Part shown: positions 6,603 to 8,153 of the stretch, piece by piece | How the letters are laid out: each line of letters opens with the position of its first letter | Position numbering within the stretch: the stretch's first letter is position 1 | Assembly: GCA_949427775.1 (NCBI GenBank) | Contig: CASQEL010000074.1 | Location: 1-8,153, forward strand | Reading direction: 5' to 3' | Source of the DNA: an uncultured Desulfovibrionaceae bacterium | GTDB taxonomy: Bacteria; Desulfobacterota; Desulfovibrionia; Desulfovibrionales; Desulfovibrionaceae | DNA length: 8,153 nt | Notes under the pieces: model-generated | Database searches by the model: none | What the model saw: only the letters and a program-made list of their open reading frames with translations | Told to the model about the DNA's origin: nothing | Translations under genes and position numbers: made by a program

Positions 6603-7959
6603 GCTCGTGGATCGACGGCGTTTTTTCGGATCTCCCAGGGTGTTTGTCGCCACCTTCTGTCTTGTCGCCCTGGCGTCTCTGGCGCTGATCTGCGGCATAG
6701 AGAACTACCGAAAGGATCTCGAACGCAAACGTATGGAATACCTTGCATTCAGCAAGAGCCATACCATCAGCGAAACCATTATCAGCCTGCTGTACAAAGC
6801 GGAAGCGCTGGCCGCCCTGGTGGTGCAGGGGGACGGCAAGATCGAGGAGTTTGAGCGGGTGGCCGCGATTCTGATCACCGACCCGGCCATCCGCAACATT
6901 CTTCTCGCGCCCGGCGGCGTCGTGTCCCACGTCTACCCGCTGAAAAACAACGAGGAGGCCGTGGGCTTCAACCTGCTGGGAGAAGGACAGGGGAACAGGG
7001 AGGCCATAAGCGCCAAACAGACCGGACGCCTCACGCTGGGCGGTCCCTTTGAAACGGTGCAGGGCGGACAGGCCCTGGTGGGCAGATTGCCGGTTTATGT
7101 CCACCGTGGCGGGGAACAGGCGTTCTGGGGGCTCGTTTCCGTGACGCTCCGTTATCCCGAGGCGCTGAAAAGCGTGTACCTGGAAGATTTGTACAACCAG
7201 GGGTACAGCTGCAAAATATGGCGCGTCAACCCGGACACCGGCCTGCGGCAGATCATTCTGCAATCCGACGACGAACCGCTGCACAAGCCGGTGGAAAAAA
7301 CCTTTGATATTCTGAACGCGCACTGGATGATTAGCATCGCGCCCCGAGATGTCTGGTACACCCGGTATATTGCCCTGTTCTATCTTGCGGGGCTGTTGTG
7401 TTGCAGCCTGACGGCGGCCGTGCTGGCGCGCAACTACTGTGAAACCAAGCGCATGAAGGCCATGATGGAACATATGGCCATGTTCGACAGTCTGACGGGG
7501 CTTCCCAACCGGCGGTATTTCTTTGAGCGGCTTCGTGAGGAGATCGATCAATGCACGGCGCGCGGCGGGTCTTTCGTGTTAGGCTATCTGGATCTGGACG
7601 ACTTCAAATACATCAACGACACCTATGGCCACGGGAGCGGCGATCAGGCGCTGATACGAACCGCCGCGTGCTTGCGGCGCTGCCTTGGCGACGCGCACCT
7701 GGCGGCCCGGATCGGGGGCGATGAATTCGTCGTCATGGTGAAGGGGGAATCTCCGGAAGCGAGTCAGGCCCTGCTTGACGAGCTGGAAAAGGCGTTGCGG
7801 GAGCCGTTGATCGACGACAACGGCCGCCGTTTTGCGTGTTCCGCCAGCCTGGGCAGAGCCGTTTTCCCCACAGACGGCACGACCGAAGAAGAGTTGACCG
7901 CCCACGCCGATGCCTCCATGTACCGGAAAAAGCAGCGGTGCAGGGCGCACCCTCGCTAG
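6595..7959 (+). CDS. membrane diguanylate cyclase with CHASE-like periplasmic sensor and GGDEF domain
   Basis: The protein has 454 residues. TM1 (about 16-36) and TM2 (about 256-278) enclose a periplasmic domain. Its elements LLAPGGVVSHVYPL (103-116), TGRLTLGGPF (143-152) and GRLPVYV (163-169) fit a CHASE-type sensor. The cytoplasmic GGDEF domain starts near 290 (FDSLTGLPNRRYF). It has the metal-site LDLDDF (332-337), the base-binding region IND with GHGSGD (340-350), and an intact active site GGDEF (374-378). It should make c-di-GMP from two GTP. The allosteric RxxD I-site, normally just before the GGDEF motif, aligns to Gly365/His368, so it is lost. There is no EAL domain. The first 8 bases overlap the receiver gene, so production of the two is probably coupled. 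The stop codon lies in the first CTAG of the downstream element. Confidence 0.93.
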   Translation: MSELVDRRRFFGSPRVFVATFCLVALASLALICGIENYRKDLERKRMEYLAFSKSHTISETIISLLYKAEALAALVVQGDGKIEEFERVAAILITDPAIRNILLAPGGVVSHVYPLKNNEEAVGFNLLGEGQGNREAISAKQTGRLTLGGPFETVQGGQALVGRLPVYVHRGGEQAFWGLVSVTLRYPEALKSVYLEDLYNQGYSCKIWRVNPDTGLRQIILQSDDEPLHKPVEKTFDILNAHWMISIAPRDVWYTRYIALFYLAGLLCCSLTAAVLARNYCETKRMKAMMEHMAMFDSLTGLPNRRYFFERLREEIDQCTARGGSFVLGYLDLDDFKYINDTYGHGSGDQALIRTAACLRRCLGDAHLAARIGGDEFVVMVKGESPEASQALLDELEKALREPLIDDNGRRFACSASLGRAVFPTDGTTEEELTAHADASMYRKKQRCRAHPR

Positions 7960-7992
7960 TACACAGAAACATCTAAAGTTTCTGTGTCTAGC
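7955..7992 (+). terminator. strong hairpin at the end of the cyclase gene
   Basis: ACACAGAAAC (7961-7970) pairs perfectly with GTTTCTGTGT (7978-7987) around a 7-base loop. The stem continues past one bulged T as GCTAG (7955-7959) with CTAGC (7988-7992), about 15 bp in total. It includes the stop codon. No T-run follows, so it may protect the mRNA 3' end, act with Rho, or belong to the repeat element rather than being a classical terminator. Confidence 0.5.
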
Positions 7993-8029
7993 CGCCATGC
8001 GAGAGCATGGCGCGGCGGCGTAGTCGCCG
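7991..8029 (+). other. two adjacent GC-rich hairpins
   Basis: GCCATGC (7994-8000) pairs with GCATGGC (8005-8011) over a GAGA loop. The stem can extend by GCC (7991-7993) with GGC (8014-8016) past a 2-base bulge. Directly after, CGGCG (8016-8020) pairs with CGCCG (8025-8029) over TAGT. The two compete for position 8016. Confidence 0.55.
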
Positions 8030-8036
8030 TGAATGA

Positions 8037-8058
8037 GCCGAAAACCGCGTTTTTCGGC
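8037..8058 (+). other. perfect 8-bp hairpin
   Basis: GCCGAAAA (8037-8044) pairs with TTTTCGGC (8051-8058) around a 6-base loop, with no mismatch. Confidence 0.6.
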
Positions 8059-8069
8059 GAATGATCTTG

Positions 8070-8094
8070 ACGCAAAATACGAAGTATTTTGTGT
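8070..8094 (+). other. AT-rich hairpin with 3-base loop
   Basis: CAAAATAC (8073-8080) pairs perfectly with GTATTTTG (8084-8091) over GAA. It can extend by three more pairs, including one G-U, to 8070/8094. The AT-rich stem contrasts with the GC-rich stems beside it. Confidence 0.6.
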
Positions 8095-8106
8095 TATGCG
8101 GTACTA

Positions 8107-8130
8107 GAGCAGTTCACGGTTGAAATGCTC
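8107..8130 (+). other. hairpin with single mismatch
   Basis: GAGCA (8107-8111) pairs with TGCTC (8126-8130), and TTCA (8113-8116) pairs with TGAA (8121-8124) over CGGT. One G/A mismatch separates the two stem parts. Confidence 0.5.
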
Positions 8131-8153
8131 CAAAAGATGTGGGGCTCCGCCCC
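8131..8153. terminator. possible terminator hairpin cut by the window edge
   Basis: GGGGC (8141-8145) pairs with GCCCC (8149-8153) over TCC at the last base of the window. AAAA at 8132-8135 precedes it. Read on the minus strand, the hairpin is followed by ACATCTTTT, a weak T-rich tail that would suit a gene entering from the right. The plus-strand flank is not visible. Confidence 0.35.

Larger units (their letters stand above)
7956..8107. repeat. possible MITE/REP-like element bounded by CTAG and a 7-bp inverted repeat
   Basis: CTAGTAC (7956-7962) and GTACTAG (8101-8107) are perfect inverted copies framing 152 bases. The interior is nearly all stem-loops and has no substantial gene. Read another way, the two CTAGs could be a 4-bp target duplication; IS5-family elements are known to duplicate YTAR. 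Removing one CTAG plus the interior would leave the cyclase stop codon unchanged. I recognise no specific family, and copy number is unknown. Confidence 0.35.

Noticed and set aside
4418..6748. Minus-strand open frame of 776 codons
   Set aside because: It lies over the kinase and receiver genes, has low-complexity composition and no domain. The plus-strand genes have complete catalytic motifs.
6421..7551. Minus-strand open frame of 376 codons
   Set aside because: It is a GC-driven shadow of the receiver and cyclase genes, with no recognisable family.
7955..8153. CRISPR array or retron RNA as an explanation of the hairpin cluster
   Set aside because: The stems differ from one another, so there is no repeat-spacer pattern, and no cas or reverse-transcriptase gene is visible.

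Overview
The window is about 60% GC by eye and tightly packed. It looks like chromosome from a sulfate-reducing or related bacterium of the Desulfovibrionaceae (Desulfovibrio or Bilophila type). The main reason is the first gene, a very long single-chain FAD plus iron-sulfur hydroxyacid dehydrogenase with the fusion architecture common in that group. The dense two-component and c-di-GMP signalling genes fit too. The taxonomic call is inference.

Layout. (1) Positions 1-3111, minus strand: an FAD/4Fe-4S/CCG-domain oxidoreductase of the D-lactate or glycolate dehydrogenase type, open to the left edge, so its C-terminus is missing. (2) Positions 3112-3273: a divergent promoter region with a good sigma70-like promoter for gene 1 and a plausible one for gene 2. 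(3) Positions 3274-4155, plus: a multi-pass membrane protein that I read as two tandem PsiE-like four-helix units. (4) Positions 4156-4438: a gene-free spacer with a 13-bp exact direct repeat near each end and a possible promoter. (5) Positions 4439-7959, plus: an apparent three-gene signalling operon of Cache-type sensor histidine kinase, single-domain receiver, and membrane CHASE-like/GGDEF diguanylate cyclase. The last two genes overlap by 8 bases. (6) Positions 7955-8153: a gene-free tail made almost entirely of consecutive hairpins. Part of it (7956-8107) is bounded by CTAG and a 7-bp inverted repeat, like a small dispersed or MITE-type element.

How the genes may work together. The kinase senses something outside the membrane through its periplasmic domain and probably phosphorylates the free-standing receiver encoded next to it. 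The receiver has no output domain, so its signal must pass by protein contact. The translationally coupled diguanylate cyclase, with its own periplasmic sensor, is the obvious candidate partner. The cyclase has lost the RxxD inhibitory site, so product feedback through that site is unlikely. The divergent oxidoreductase feeds electrons from a 2-hydroxyacid into respiration. Any link between it and the signalling operon is only suggested by proximity.

The most unusual items are the tandem PsiE-like protein, the kinase/receiver/cyclase module and the hairpin-packed element at the right end. I see no defence system, CRISPR array, transposase gene, tRNA or rRNA.
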